Notes: generated by a model from the sequence alone, not told the origin. Positions 21,267 to 33,884 are shown, counted from the first letter of the stretch. The stretch: DNA of 64,000 bases from Acanthosoma haemorrhoidale (GCA_930367205.1 OV884009.1:107281189-107345188), one strand, 5' to 3'. Made by a program: numbers and translations.

Positions 21267-22690
21267 AGGTAATTAATTTCATTTCTATAAACAATAGGAT
21301 AGCCTGCCTTTTAGCCCTAAATAAGATAGGACTATATAAGGGGTGTAAGTAATTAAACAAAGACATTCCAAAATATAAAGTTATGGTTGCCACCATTATA
21401 AATTGGTAATTTAATGTTGTTCCAGCCGATTTATACAGCTTTCTCTTTGTATATGTTTTACCTATTTATAATTAGTATTTTTTTTTCCATAGTGACCAGT
21501 ATGATTTAAGAACTAAAATGAAGAATTTTATATCATAACTTATTTTATGTACATAATGTCTATAGTTAAAAGATCCCATCCCAATACATGTTCTTCTGTT
21601 AAAACATTTGTATCAGTAACAAAATTTTAATGGTTTAAGCATAAATAAAAATAATATTGTGATGACGGTAAGACTTTTTACAATAGAAAGCGTAGTTGCA
21701 ACCTAGGAATACTCAGCTGTATCTTAAGAAAGCAGGATCAATTTTTTTTCCCATAATTCTCGTTAAAAGTACAGTCTCGATAGTCCAAAACTGTTGTTGT
21801 CGGTAGGTAAACCTACGTCTTAACGAGGTTACCTTTCAACTTCAATAGTCAATAGTCTATCAGCTGTCAGGTTAAAGGTAAATCGAATTGGTGAGTCAAA
21901 GATCAATATGCGCTTATTTATTCTTCTTCCAAGTCGGATGTCAAACCAGGTGTGCTCAACATCAATAAGGCGGTGAGATAATCAAGGTTCCAAAACTCGG
22001 TCGGTGGTGAGGGCACTTTCACTCTGCATTGTGATGTGCATGTTGTCCAACTGAAATCTGGAACCGGACTGCCATTCGGAGTGATTTATCCTGCTGTGCT
22101 GTTGCGTCATTAAATTGTGAAACCTAATTTAACATTTTGAAATTAGAAGAAATAAAATGAATTTCTTGTTTAAAACTAAAATATATATACAAAAATAAAC
22201 ATACCAAAATGGGGAAATAAACCTTTTTCCTTTTTCACAACTGAAAAGGTAATAAAAAATATTAATAAATTTGACCAATTAGTCAGAAATAACTCAAAAA
22301 TGAAAAGCATGGAAGATAAATACTCGGCCTTAAACACATATTACATATTTTTTTAAGAGTATACATACTTTTTTTCAATTAAAATTAATTTTTTGCTTTC
22401 AATCAAAAGATGAGTATTTTGGATAAATGATAATCGATAATCTGCATGTTAGATTCTTGGAACAGGTAACCTAATTTATTTTGATAATTAGACTGAGCAT
22501 TGCGGACTTTAAAACATGCAATTTTGGAGAATCATAAACTGTGCGTCGAATTCTTGGTTTAATTGTATGATTAGACTGAGAATTGTTTACAGAATCCTTT
22601 ACTCCCTTATGTTCACATTCAATATATCTATTGATTTGTTTCTTTAGTTGAAGTTGTGATTTTATACAAAAAATGTGAAAAAGTGGTTGG
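21267..22690. other. Intronic sequence without a recognised gene
   Basis: AT-rich except for about 21770-22110, which is richer in G and C and begins TACAGTCTCGATAGTCC, resembling a pogo-type inverted repeat. No matching right end was found, so no element is called. Confidence 0.35.
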
Positions 22691-23740
22691 TGAACAATGC
22701 CAAAACTGCTGGTGAAAACAAGAGACCTAATTCCTAAGTACTTTTATGAATATTTTGACAGAACATTTAGTAGTGATATGGGAACTTCATACTGTTCGTG
22801 CCGGGATAAACCAGTTTCGACCACCCAATGTTTCCAAGTTGTTCAGCATATTGGTACATCAAAACATAAAAAAAAAAAACAAGGAAAGAAAGTCAAGGTT
22901 TCATACTTTCTTAATTGCATCTTCAAGTGATTCCACATTATGCGAGTCAACTTTTAATATAGTCGTGTGCCATGCTTTAGTTAGGGCTGTTATCTTCTTT
23001 CTTAAAATTAACAACTCTCATTTTAATGATTTTTTGAAAAAGTATACTAGTAGAAAAATAGCTGACCAAAGTGCTCTAAGGAAAACTATTTATATGGAAA
23101 CCCTTATTAAAATCCAAGATGATCTCAAAACTATTCTCACCTATGCTTACCACCTCTCAACTAGTAGTTACAGGACAGGGCACATGATTAGAGGCAGGTG
23201 AATAGAAACATCTGTAAGAGCTTTGAGTCAATAAAAGACATTCTGTCAAAACTTGATTTTTCCGCGGTAGTCAGAAAAGCCAAATCATTGATGGGTAAAC
23301 CTCCCTTGAAGAATTACCTGGTGTACGTTTTGACAAACAGTATTATTAGCCCTCACAATAAAAAAATTAGGTGTCATTGATTAATAGCATCGCTGCAAAT
23401 CTGTCCCATTGAAAAACTGGTAGAGTGGCCGGGAGAAATCTGAGTTGAATTGAAGATAAAATTAAAAGGTGTGCTGGGGAAAACTCAGGCTGGAAGATCA
23501 TTCAGCTAATTTCAAAAATGCATCATGGAATGGGCGTTACAAAAAATCTGGATTTCAAATTGTCTCCAATGGAAATAGCAATTTTGAAGCATGCTCCAAT
23601 GACTTTGGTTAAGGTGGAAGGGTCATTCGACCGTTATAAATTTAACTTAAGGCCTGATTTTTATTCAAACATTTTAAAAGTGCATGTAGTTTCACACATT
23701 TTTAACAAGCGAACTACAGCTTTTGTACTGTTTTTTTTTG
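22690..23740 (+). pseudogene. CGGBP1-like / hAT transposase remnant
   Basis: Broken + strand frames. The first has a BED-like finger: a Cys pair (YCSC), then TTQCFQVVQHIGTSKHKKKK with the two His. A shifted frame continues LCESTFNIVVCHALVRAVIF and FLKKYTSRKIADQSALRKT, the block typical of CGG triplet repeat-binding protein 1-like proteins and their hAT relatives. The last frame (23518-23805) has AILKHAPMTLVKVEGSFDRY, the C-terminal hAT dimerisation block. The middle catalytic region is largely missing, so this is an internally deleted, frameshifted copy. Confidence 0.7.
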
Positions 23741-23898
23741 TTTCTTTACGTGTGTTTATTGGTGTCGTGTATTATTTTGAATATTTTTTTTATCCTAAGA
23801 TTTGAAAATAATTCTGGTGTTTATAACATTTTTGCCACTGGGCTTACAGTAATTGCATTTATGTTTTTGTATATTTCTGTGAAAATACGTACATATTG

Positions 23899-23956
23899 AA
23901 GTGTTATTAATAGCTGGGATATTTGTAATCAAAACAACTTTATTAATATCGACTTA
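23899..23956. repeat. Direct repeat S, copy 1
   Basis: AAGTGTTATTAATAG...ATCAAAACAACTTTATTAAT..., about 58 bp. A copy with a few changes in the same orientation is at 24330-24388. The pair could be the ends of a small element with terminal direct repeats; no coding capacity lies between. Confidence 0.75.
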
Positions 23957-24329
23957 TTTATGATATAATTGTTTTAATAATTAAAAATTTCAGGTTAGAT
24001 TCTGACAAACTAACATTCATACTTTAATCTATTTTACCTTTAACTATCTTTAACACTATTATGTTATAAACTAACATTAATTAATAACACTTAAAACTGT
24101 CCCTAACACCAGAGAATTGTAAATTTATTTTAGTACTCGCTGTTCGTCTGAAATACCTACACGTTTTGAGGTTAACATGTCTTTCATCCTTGATGTGTTC
24201 TTCCATACACCTGCCCGACACACTTCAAGAATGGAATATGAAGATATCTTATCCCTTAATGTTCTACCTGGGATAATTTACTAAATCGCCTTTTCTGTTC
24301 TTCATTTATCAATAATCTTAAACTAAAAT

Positions 24330-24388
24330 AAGTGTTATTAATAGTCGGGATATTAGTAATCAAAACAACTTTATTAATATCGATTTAT
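24330..24388. repeat. Direct repeat S, copy 2
   Basis: Second copy of the 58-bp repeat seen at 23899-23956, about 430 bp further on. Confidence 0.75.
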
Positions 24389-24681
24389 ATTAAATAAATG
24401 ATTGCTTGTTTGATAAATGATGGATTTAATTAATATGATAACATAAAATTATTACATGTAATTAAATGGATAAAGTTCGGTTAAACAGAAAGTCTTGGTA
24501 ATGGCCATGTGCTGAATATAACCTTAAAATCAAGTTTGTCGCCTATTAACTATAGATAAGTGCGAACCAATAGAAATGAAGAATGATATTAATATCACTT
24601 CAGTATATATGAACATATTTTTCTTCTTTTATTATACATAAATGTTAGCCCAATGATCACCGATTATGTGTTTGGTTGCAG

Positions 24682-24808
24682 GTGAGTCATTCAGATTTCT
24701 GGAAGAGATATATGTTTCGAAGAGCTCTAATGCTGGACAGGTACGCTGAGCAGGACAGGCGGAAGGCCAAGGAGCAACAGGAAGCAGAAAACTTCCCATG
24801 GGAGAAAG
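24682..24808 (+). CDS. BSDC1: BSDC1-like exon 3 (BSD core)
   Basis: 127 bp, phase 0 to 1, between GGTTGCAG and GTCTGT. It encodes VSHSDFWKRYMFRRALMLDR, then a charged helix EQDRRKAKEQQEAENFPWEK. SHS(D/E)FWxRY is the diagnostic Phe-Trp signature of the BSD domain and matches vertebrate BSDC1 SHSEFWHRYFYK; the following KxQxEQ and W-E region also aligns. Confidence 0.9.
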
Positions 24809-26574
24809 GTCTGTTCAATACCATACTAATACTAGTTAATTCAATAGCCTCACATTATTTTTTTTATCAATTATAAACTAAATAAAGCACATATAAAATG
24901 ATTTTATCAAGAGAAATTTTATTTTAAAATGAAAATGTTCAAATAGTTCAAAAACAAGACAAAAAGAGGAAATAAATGTATTAAAAAATGTTTATGATTA
25001 AAAAAATAATATAGTTTTGGAGCAAATTTATGTGGGCCGAAAATATTTGGATTGTGTTCAACATCACTGACAACATTCAAATCAAATCCATTTAAAATTT
25101 CATTATCTTTATTTATTACTTTATTTTTTAGAATATCTTTGAAATTGTTTTTGCCTTAACGTATTTAATATACCCTAAAATATGTGAAGAAATCAGAATG
25201 TTGAGATCCTAAGCAGCTTCTGAAATCTTAAAAGTTAGTAAAACTGGCTTGACTTTTGTCTTGTTTATTTTTGTTTTCTGTACATTTAAGCCTCACTAAT
25301 CCAACATTGACGGGGTAGGTCTTCATTGTTAATTGTTTACACGTAATTTAAAAAAAAAAACTAAATGGTACCATTAAAAAAAAAAAATTTGAAAAAACTA
25401 GGTCATTTTTTTTTTTTTTAGATTATCCTGATTCCTGGGCTCTTTTTTCTTTATTTTTTCATCTCTTAAGCATCAATATATCCCCAGCTGTAGATTCTCG
25501 TGTTTATCAACATATTTTAACCCAATCTCGAAAGCTTCCTTTGGCGTGACTAATTTTCAGATTTCCTGAACATGGCTCCTCCTCATTTTCATTTTCCTCT
25601 GATGTTTTGGAAGCAGCAGACATTTCCTCGTCATAAAAGTCCTCGCGATCATGACTATTTTCATGGACCAAGAGGTCTTGGAAAAATCTTGTGTTGCAAG
25701 AATGGATGGAAGATTAGAATAGATATAGAAGATTTGAGATTATATATGTACAGTATCTAGTGGAAGGAAATAGCCTTCCTAACTCCAAATACGGATGTGA
25801 AATGTGCAAATCTCTCAGGATCCTGTAAATAAATCTGAGTTCCTTTGGTGTTGAAGTTTTTTATCAAAATTCTAGAACACAGAAATAGCCAATGAGGAAG
25901 ATGAAAAAAAACCATAAAATAACCTGTTCCTCAAATCAACAATACTCTTTTGTACAGCTGATGTTGGGTTTGATTTGTTCTTTTGCATCCAGGCCTGTCT
26001 TAGTCTAATTATCTTCTCTTTTTTTATTAAGTCAATAACCATTTGGTCAGAAAGTTCTTCATTGTCTCCACTGGCTAACCATGTACTATTTCTTCAGCAT
26101 TGGCATCTTGTTTACAGTTAGTTACGTTTATCAATAATTTTAATAAATTATCAATTTTTGTATGTAATTCTACTGGTGTAAATTTTAATGATATAGATAG
26201 ATAAAAATTTATATACATGTTTTGGTTTTCCTTTCCATGTTATTTTTTTATAGGTTAGACAAATTTTAATAATTATTTTTCTGCTTCACTTACAATTATT
26301 AATAATAGTTCAAATATATGTTTTAAGAACAATCGGGTTATTGTAAGGTATCTGTCTTACTACATCATACTTATAAATGAAGACATATAATTTTCTTTAG
26401 CAGTTTGTTTCTAAGTAAAGTATAATAATCAACTTAAATACTATAAATTAAAAGAATTTTTGTCTAAAATTTTGCTGCCTCTGCCGGGGCTGGGAGTAGT
26501 GTAATATCTTTTAGTATTTTAATTACTTGGATTGTACGGTTAGATATCTTAACAATTTTATGCTTAAAATAATA
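24809..26574 (+). other. BSDC1-like intron 3, left part
   Basis: No gene recognised. AT-rich with long A and T runs near 25340-25420. The frame at 25572-25760 matches no known family. Confidence 0.4.
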
Positions 26575-27065
26575 CAGTCAAAACTTGATTGATCAGTAGC
26601 TCAAAGTCAACCTTTTTGCCAGATTGCATTTATCTTTGATATCAAACTCGTTTATTCGAACCCAACACTTAGTAACTCAAAATCAATATCCCAGCTGTGG
26701 AATGATTTACACTATTACTCAGAAGCTTATTTATGATTACTGCTCTTCGGAACGTAATCAGTTCTTATAATGATTTTCATTTTCAACAAATTGTGGCACA
26801 TTACATTATTTTCACTAAATTTCTGCATATTATTTCATTAAGTATGTTCTGTTCCTTATCATGATGTTCTTCTGTATATTTACAAAAAATGTTCTTTACT
26901 TGCTTAAATTAGCTTGAAATTTACTTAATTTATATTCTAGGAAACTATTCGATAACTCAAAATTTATTTTCAGGGAACTCAATAACAAAAAAATTGTCAC
27001 CTCGATAAATATTTAACTCATTAAAACTGAGCTCCTTTCAAGTTGGACTTACCGAGTTTTGACTG
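26575..27065. mobile_element. MITE of pogo/Tigger type (491 bp)
   Basis: Ends are inverted: CAGTCAAAACTTGATTGATC on the left and CAGTCAAAACTCGGTAAGTC (reverse strand) on the right. Flanked by TA on both sides (26573-26574 and 27066-27067), the pogo/Tc1-mariner target. The interior has no coding frame and carries several AACTCAAAAT-like subrepeats. It ends 64 bp before the next BSDC1 exon. Confidence 0.85.
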
Positions 27066-27129
27066 TATACTCAAACAGTATGCCTTTCCTTGTTGAAGGT
27101 TATTAACATGGTATTTGAGTGTTTTACAG

Positions 27130-27234
27130 AACACTTTGCCACTGACATAGAGCTTTCAGAAGAGGAACAGATAAAGATTTTAGCAGATTACGAAGAAGAG
27201 AAGAACCTCAAGAATCAGAGGAAAATTTTGAAGG
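27130..27234 (+). CDS. BSDC1: BSDC1-like exon 4
   Basis: 105 bp, phase 1 to 1, between TGTTTTACAG and GTAATT. It encodes (E)HFATDIELSEEEQIKILADY, then EEEKNLKNQRKILK, an acidic and then basic linker. There is no strong family match by itself; it is assigned by frame continuity and by good splice sites on both sides. Confidence 0.75.
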
Positions 27235-27480
27235 GTAATTGGAGCATTGTTGGGAATCAGCTCATTCCATAGGAAAAAGATGAAGAAATAATAAGTTCCT
27301 GTGTTGATATTGTAGATATGTCCTTTATCTTACACTTTCCTCTTGTCTTGAAAATAACAATTTAATATTTTCTCTTTTTCTGACCAAACAAGTTGATTCC
27401 CAAAAAAAGATTATTTTTAATTAATAAAAGGTATTTACACATTTATATTTACGTTCTTTGAATTTTTCCATTTTTTTCAG

Positions 27481-27573
27481 ATTCCAGTGGTAGCAACCTG
27501 AAAGTTAGGGAGCAAAATGACTTGGTTATTGTTGGAACTGAAACTCCATCACAAGCATCCACTTCTAGTAAAG
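27481..27573 (+). CDS. BSDC1: BSDC1-like exon 5
   Basis: 93 bp, phase 1 to 1, after a long T tract and CAG and before GTGCGTG. It encodes (D)SSGSNLKVREQNDLVIVGTE, then a Ser/Thr-rich tail. Low-complexity linker as expected between the BSD core and the C-terminal motif. Confidence 0.78.
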
Positions 27574-28848
27574 GTGCGTGAAATGAATTTTACAACAGTT
27601 CATATATAGCGTGAGGTATTTATTCCTCAAAGATTCCAGTAATATGCCATCACGCTATACAGGTATCTTATTGACTTAATATATTTAGAGAAAAAAGGGG
27701 GGATATATTACATGTCCCATAGAAATCCATGAGATTTCATGTTTTTTTAGGGAAGAGAAATGTATTACCAAGGTATCTAATCAAATAACCTGGAAAGTTA
27801 CCAATAGTATTATAAAAATATCTATCCCTATAAAATTCTCTAAATGTTAAGAAAGCTATATTTTTACAATATAGAAGGTTGGGTCCTTTTGGTTATTCAC
27901 TGCATTTACTAGGTTATTCCTTGATAGACTGAAATAAAAATGTCTTAAGTAGATACAAATATGATCGGGTCAGTATGTCTATTTCATCGCCAAAAGCAAG
28001 GAACTGCATTATTCTATGCAATACAGTACCTGTTGTGTCCATATCTCAAGACCTCATTATCTATTCCACTGTCAACTTAAAAAGCAAGCATAAAAGACCA
28101 TTACCCTTAGACTACTTTCTGCCGGGTGTATTAGTAAGGTCTCCTTGGATTTTCAAACCATCAGTCCTCTTAGTATACTCTTATTTTTTTTAATGATATA
28201 TAGAGCTTGTTCCTTTTTCGCTATGATCAGCAAACTTGAAAGTTCACAAACAAGTGTTGCATAGTCATCGAGAACTCCTACTTTTGACAAAAGCCACATT
28301 AAAAGGAGCTCAGTTTCCTTTCAGCTTGAGGTACTAACTTTCTTATTCACCACATTGGAAACAACTTTGTAGATACAATTCAGCAAAGTGTGGTTCAAGT
28401 TCATAAACATTCAATTTCTTCTGTTGTCAATTCCAATACCTCCTGTAGAAAGCTCGGCTTTCAGCTTCCCATAAATGCCATTGCTTTTAGGGTCCTCTAT
28501 ATCCTGAAACAGTCTGCTCTGTCATTCTCTCTTCTTATAATTGTTTTCCTCTCTCCATCTTTGCTGATACTACATCCATGCTCCTCTGGTGTTATGTTTC
28601 TGCTATACTAGTCTATAGGCCTGGGTTTTCCTCTCAGTCACTGCTTGCCAATCGGCGTCAAATCAAATCAAGCTTCCTAATCTGTGTTTTGCTACTTTTC
28701 TGTAATTTCCCTTATTCTGATTCAATCAAGTCTATACCCGGTTCATGTCAAAGTACTTCATCCATCCTAGCTGAAAAATTCATTTTTAGTTGCTCTTAAT
28801 TTAATTTCTGCGCATTTATTCTCACAGCTCATGTAAGTAGGGTATTCC
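27574..28848 (+). other. BSDC1-like intron 5, left part
   Basis: No gene recognised. The + strand frames at 27975-28799 are short and without known motifs. They may be decayed LINE sequence leading into the RT-like piece at 29185. Confidence 0.35.
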
Positions 28849-29178
28849 TTACATCAGAGATTCTTGTGAGAACGGTAAAGTAGACCAAGTGGATGTTTTT
28901 GTAAATGTTCTATAACTCATAAGAGGTAAACGATGACATAGCTCGATCAGCACGTACGTCAACGTGGTTGCAGGTATTACCATCAGGTAACCCCTTGTTC
29001 TCTTGTATATATTCTTCCTTTTGAAGAATGTGCTGCCTATTATCAAGTTATGAATTGAAGCTAAGTTTATGGTGTTATCTAGGAGATGGTATAATTCATC
29101 TTTAGTAGTATTATCAGTCACTTCTGTTAAGCCGTGGGCTGTTATGTTACTGTAATCAGATAATCTTCCTAGCTGCAT
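28849..29178 (-). pseudogene. RTE-like LINE endonuclease fragment (CFDP2-like)
   Basis: 109-codon frame resembling the endonuclease of RTE-type elements often annotated as craniofacial development protein 2-like. Visible blocks are NLIIGSTFFKRKNIYKRT, a degraded W-SPDG-x-NQIDYVL stretch (TTLTYVLIELCHRLPLMSYR) and the RTF segment before the SDH catalytic box. Key residues of the IDH/SDH motifs are not clear. Antisense to BSDC1. Confidence 0.65.
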
Positions 29179-29184
29179 CCCTTA

Positions 29185-29610
29185 AATTCCAGGAGGCCCT
29201 GGACTGAATTAGTTCTTGGGTCAAGGCCAATAAACTTAATTTAAAACCTGAAAAGTCCAACCTATTATCATAGGCCCCAATTCCCTCCTGAACCTACCTA
29301 GTGTTCACATAAATCCAGACCAATCCCTAACATGGATTGAGCCTGTATCCATAATCACTAGATATTTCATATCCACTCTAAAACTCTTCAACCACACTTG
29401 CATACCATCTCATTCCACAACAAGCCTGCAAATTTCTTGTTTTCTTTCCCATTTTGACTACTGCCGTGTTTCTTATGGCAGGCAACCTCTTCAGAATTTC
29501 AATGAAAATCTAAAGTGATCTGTCAGATTCTTTCAATACGAAATCAAAGAAAGAGTATCATCCGAAAGTAAATTTATATGCCCATGAGAGATCAATTCAC
29601 CTCCTAAGGA
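29185..29610 (+). pseudogene. LINE reverse transcriptase tail fragment
   Basis: Stop-interrupted + strand sequence with DxISSWVKANKLNLKPEKSN (post-YADD block), SHFDYCRVSYG near 29450 (DYC-V-YG block) and LYAHERSIHLLRKLGKF near 29580. One of the few LINE pieces here in the sense orientation relative to the host genes. Confidence 0.6.
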
Positions 29611-31052
29611 AACTAGGAAAATTTAATTTTATAATATAATTGTAAATGGAGGCAATAGTGTTTTGTTTTTTTTATTGTTCTTACTTTCAATAACCATGTC
29701 AGTTTTTCAAAACAAAGTCTGTAAGTGTAATTCATGATAGTTTAAATAAGATCTATGGTTAAAAAGAGATTTAGATGTTAAAGAAAAAAAGCTTAAAACT
29801 AATTTGATGTGTTATTTTTTTATTAATTTTTTATTAAGTATCATTTTTAAGAAGAATCTATGTGTTGTAAATAATAGAAGTTTTCTGTTCTATGTTAGGT
29901 ATGGACCTCATATACACACTTAAGTTAAAAGAAATATAATAATAAGCTAAATTTAATAATATAGAATTGAAGGTAATGTAAAAATTTAGTTTTAAAAATA
30001 TTAGTTTTAATAATTTAAAACTGTTCCCTCTGATTTATTTTCGGGATCCCAAGAGATTCATGCATGCATTTCATGTCGCTATTTAAAGTCAGAATGGCTA
30101 TTTCCCTCCACCAGACGGCAATGCTTCCTTAGGACCTTTCTCTACTAAACCTTAACCACTCAAGTCCGATCTTGGTCACAGAGAATAACGTTTTCCTCTG
30201 TGGCCGAAGCTGCAAATGTTCCGATCAATAAAGAATTGTGCTAAAACCATTTTTAATTTATTTTTTTCAATAATTTGAACTCGATAAGGTAAAACTTTCT
30301 TTAAGTTATTTTAGTTAAGTTTGAAAAAATTTAAATATTATCTGTTATAACGGTATTATGTTACAAAGGGGACATTTCCTTTCAAAGAATCAGTTTTATT
30401 TTGCTTTTGAAAGCAATAATCCAAATATTCTGAATAATTCCATCTTCAAATAGCCTTTAGATACAGGTTTACCATTATGACCAAATTTTTACCTGGGTTA
30501 TATTATATTGACACTAAGAAAAGAAGTCTGAATTCAAACTAAAGACATTTATTTGGAAAGTTTATATTACAATGAATAGATCTTACACAACTATAAACTT
30601 ACAAATGTATGTAAATCGTAAAAACTTTAAATTCTAATGTTACAAAAGGACTATAATTTATTATAATTATGTGTATTATCAGAAAATAGCAGTTATAGTA
30701 ATTTTCTACATACTCAGATTAAAATTATATAAACAGAAATATTTGAACAAAATAATAGTTTTGAAATTATGAATATTCATGATCTAATGTAATCACTCAA
30801 TACAAAAGCCTCCAATATCAGGGCATTTCATGCATAAATAATAGGTTTCCACCGTTTTGTTCTTTGTTTGAAAATATTACTTACACTATTTTCAGTACTT
30901 TCTCGTTGAACACAGTATTCATTGTACAGGTGCCACATTATGAGGAGTTGTTGAAATCTGGGGAGCTTCACTTTTTGCCAGCAGTAATTTTTCCAAAACT
31001 AACATCATATAGTTTATTATAGTAACATATGTAGTAAAGAAACATACACATA
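29611..31052. other. Intronic sequence without a recognised gene
   Basis: AT-rich intron. About 30040-30240 is less AT-rich, but no protein signature was seen. Confidence 0.35.
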
Positions 31053-31470
31053 TTATAGTAAAGAAATATTTTTTACGTTTTCTTTGTATAGCAAGTACGA
31101 ATTAATTAACAAAATTAGTAAGATGTGACACCCTAATTTCATATACCACCGAGTTGATTTCCTTTCACCCTGATAATAAGACATCACCTGATCATGTTTA
31201 TCTATCCCCCATATATTTATTGTGCTGAACAATAGGTAAATGTTCTTGCATTTTTTTTCTCGTTGTTTCAATCTCTACCAGATATCACTTGTGTGCTCAG
31301 AGGATAAAATTAAAACATCTCCCCAGTCTTTCCATTTTATTAGGCAAAGACCATTATATGTAAACCAAGCTATTTATTCTCTTCCTTTAAGCTCAACGGT
31401 GACTTCCAATGATATACCCTTCCTATTCAGTCTCATGGTTCCCGTGGCATATATATCATTTTGAAACTAA
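31053..31470 (-). pseudogene. piggyBac-like transposase C-terminal remnant
   Basis: The frame at 31053-31271 carries GIDKHDQVMSYYQGERKSTR, then WYMKLGCHILLILLINSYLLY, the GxDxxDQ...RKTxRWYKKxFFH...NSY block of the piggyBac DDE domain, including the last catalytic Asp. Upstream in the - direction, broken sequence reads GTMRLNRKGISLEVT and KWKDWGDVLILSSEHT, also family blocks. The rest is missing and no TTAA-flanked ends were found. Confidence 0.8.
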
Positions 31471-32536
31471 GGCTGAACTAAATTTACAGATTTATAGAAA
31501 TTATTTATGTAAATTGAATGCCCCATGCCTAATTTTCCCTCCAGAAATTTCATTTTTATTTTAAATGTAATTTTATTTACATTGTGTTCGTCCAAAACCA
31601 AAAGCAGAATATTTCCAATCTTCTGATGAATCCACCTCAAAATTACTATTTTAAATTAGCAATAACTATAAGAGTAACAAAAAAAAAGGAAGTTCAACAT
31701 AAATTAGTTGTATAAAAAGAAAACGGTAATTTATTTAAAACGAGAGGTTTGAATTTTTGTCCTTTTTTGGAAGTTACCTTTAAGTTCAAAGAATTGAATG
31801 AGAATAAACCTTTTCCTTAGTTTCAACTGAAAGAGATTTTTCAGGTGATTGTGTGGGAAGTTTTTATCTAGGCAGGTAGCTTTACAAGTGTCGTGATCCC
31901 AACCACTGAGTGGGCTTAACCTGATTGCAACTGTTGCATTCTCTTGGGTTAAAATCAAATTCTCCATCCATTCCTGCAACACAAAATCATAGAGGCATGT
32001 ATCTCCCGTGCTCAGATCTTTCAATCATTCCTTTCTTGTCACTATCTAACTAGTTTGAGAGTTATCCCAATTTTAACAAAATTCAATCTGCCTACAAGAT
32101 TTAATTGCCTGTTGCAAAATAATCATTTTTTTTTTTCTTCTTTGGTGTATTTACATAGCATGCAAAAATTGGCATCTGTTACTGAAAAATCTTGTATATG
32201 ATGTTTTTTAATATATTACTCATTTAGAACAATCATTTGTATTTCAATGTTTATTCTTAGGCCAGACTGTGGCACATTAGTGATACTTTTGTTAGTTTTT
32301 AGGGTTTTTTTATAGGGGTTATATGCCAATCCATTTATTGCTTTATTTATTATTTTTCTTTGTTGTAATAGTTATATGTGTTTACCAGAAATGAATTAGT
32401 TATCTGTAGCTCATTGTTATTCATTGGCGACTTTGTGCCGTCATAAATTTTGTTTTCTATTCTATTTATATCCCAGAATAAAATTTATTTTTTGCCATTT
32501 CATTTAGTCAAGCATTAATAAACTTTTTTTTTTCAG
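31471..32536 (+). other. BSDC1-like intron 5, right part
   Basis: The - strand frame at 31731-32024 is unrecognised (it contains WDHDTCKATCLDKNFPHNH). The remainder is AT-rich, ending in a long T tract and CAG acceptor. Confidence 0.4.
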
Positions 32537-32622
32537 AGAGTACAGATGGTGACTGGGAGAAAGAATTTGAAATCGAAGATGCAGATGAAAAGAATGATGG
32601 TTTAGATCTGACAAAGAAATAG
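32537..32622 (+). CDS. BSDC1: BSDC1-like exon 6 (terminal coding exon)
   Basis: Phase 1 entry after a T tract and CAG; encodes (E)STDGDWEKEFEIEDADEKN, then a short tail ending in TAG at 32620-32622. STDxxxDWEKDFDLD is the conserved C-terminal motif of vertebrate BSDC1, which supports the assignment. The longer acidic end (EWEDWE) of vertebrate proteins is absent here. Confidence 0.85.
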
Positions 32623-33270
32623 GGGGATTACAGTGAATATTGATAACTTATTTAAGTTGATTTGTTATTATATATGCTGACATATATTATTATAAGCATA
32701 CATTTGTGTTAGAGAAATGAACACAAGTATTTTAATTGATGTTGCTATTCTTTTGATGGACATATGTTGGGCCCAACTGAATATTTTCTTTTATCCTGCC
32801 AAGCATTGTGGCTTATCAGTTATAGAACTGGTTATTGGATTTTTACTGTTCATTTTTCAATCTGTACATATAGTTGTATGCAAAACTGTGATTTAAATTT
32901 CCAGCCAGAAAAAAATTTATTGTTCAACATCTACAGAAACAGATAGGTTTTGTTTTTCTAGTCTGAAATACTAGCCCCCTTAGAAAGTCTCGACTATTAG
33001 CCATCTGTTGTCATAATTTTATCAAGTAAATTTATTTTAAAAATTATATTGTTTTGTTATTATTACTATTAACTATTAAGTGATGTCTTCCTCCGTACAT
33101 TTAAAGGGGAGTCATGATGCAGTTAGCATTAAAGACAGTTGCTAGTTTTGTATCTGTTGCTAACTTTGTACATACAAGTGTATAACATGAATACTACTAA
33201 TGTTTCTTGTTCATCATATCCTTTGGGAAACAAGGATGATTCACCAATATTGTAATTTTGATCAATAAAA
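32623..33270 (+). other. BSDC1-like 3' UTR with polyadenylation signal
   Basis: Follows the stop codon directly. Contains AATAAA at 33264-33269 (also a later one near 33430), suitable for ending the transcript. Low coding potential. Confidence 0.55.
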
Positions 33271-33884
33271 GACGGTTTGTATAATCTTTATAAGTCTTAA
33301 CAATTTTATTATATAGCCTATAATGAAATAAGAGCATTGTTTGTATAAGGTTTAATTTTTTAAAAGGTTTAAATAATAAGTTGCTTTTATTATGTAAATA
33401 ACTAAATGATAATTTAAGATAAATATTCAATAAAATTTGCAGTTAATTGGTTTTATTGCTATATCCACAGTTTACTGAGAAATTTAAGACAACTCCTCAT
33501 CCCAATTAAAATAATGACTGCTTCCTTGATGCACAGCCTGTATATGAGAGGGTTAAGGTTAAAGTAGTGTAAGTCACATTTTCATCAATTCTGACTTAAG
33601 TCCAGAAATACGATCTAGAAGGGCTAAGTGTTGAAAGAAAACAAGAACTAAGTCACAACCTCAATAGTTTGCCACCAGTTGGCAGCATAATATTTAAATT
33701 TAAACAAAACATGTTATTTGTAATGATAGACTTACACCATTGTATTGTGATCATAACCTGATACTGACCTCACTCTTGGTTGTTAAGTTGTAATTAGAAG
33801 AGTTCATTTCTGCTTAAGATAAATCCATTTTTTTCCCTTTTACTGTTTTTTGTTTTGTTTTTAATTTTAATGGATTCCACAAAG

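Noticed and set aside
21770..22110. Possible pogo-type element beginning TACAGTCTCGATAGTCC
   Set aside because: No matching inverted right end and no transposase blocks were found.
31731..32024. 97-codon - strand frame with Cys/His residues
   Set aside because: Considered as the N-terminal part of the piggyBac remnant or a zinc finger, but the spacing fits neither.
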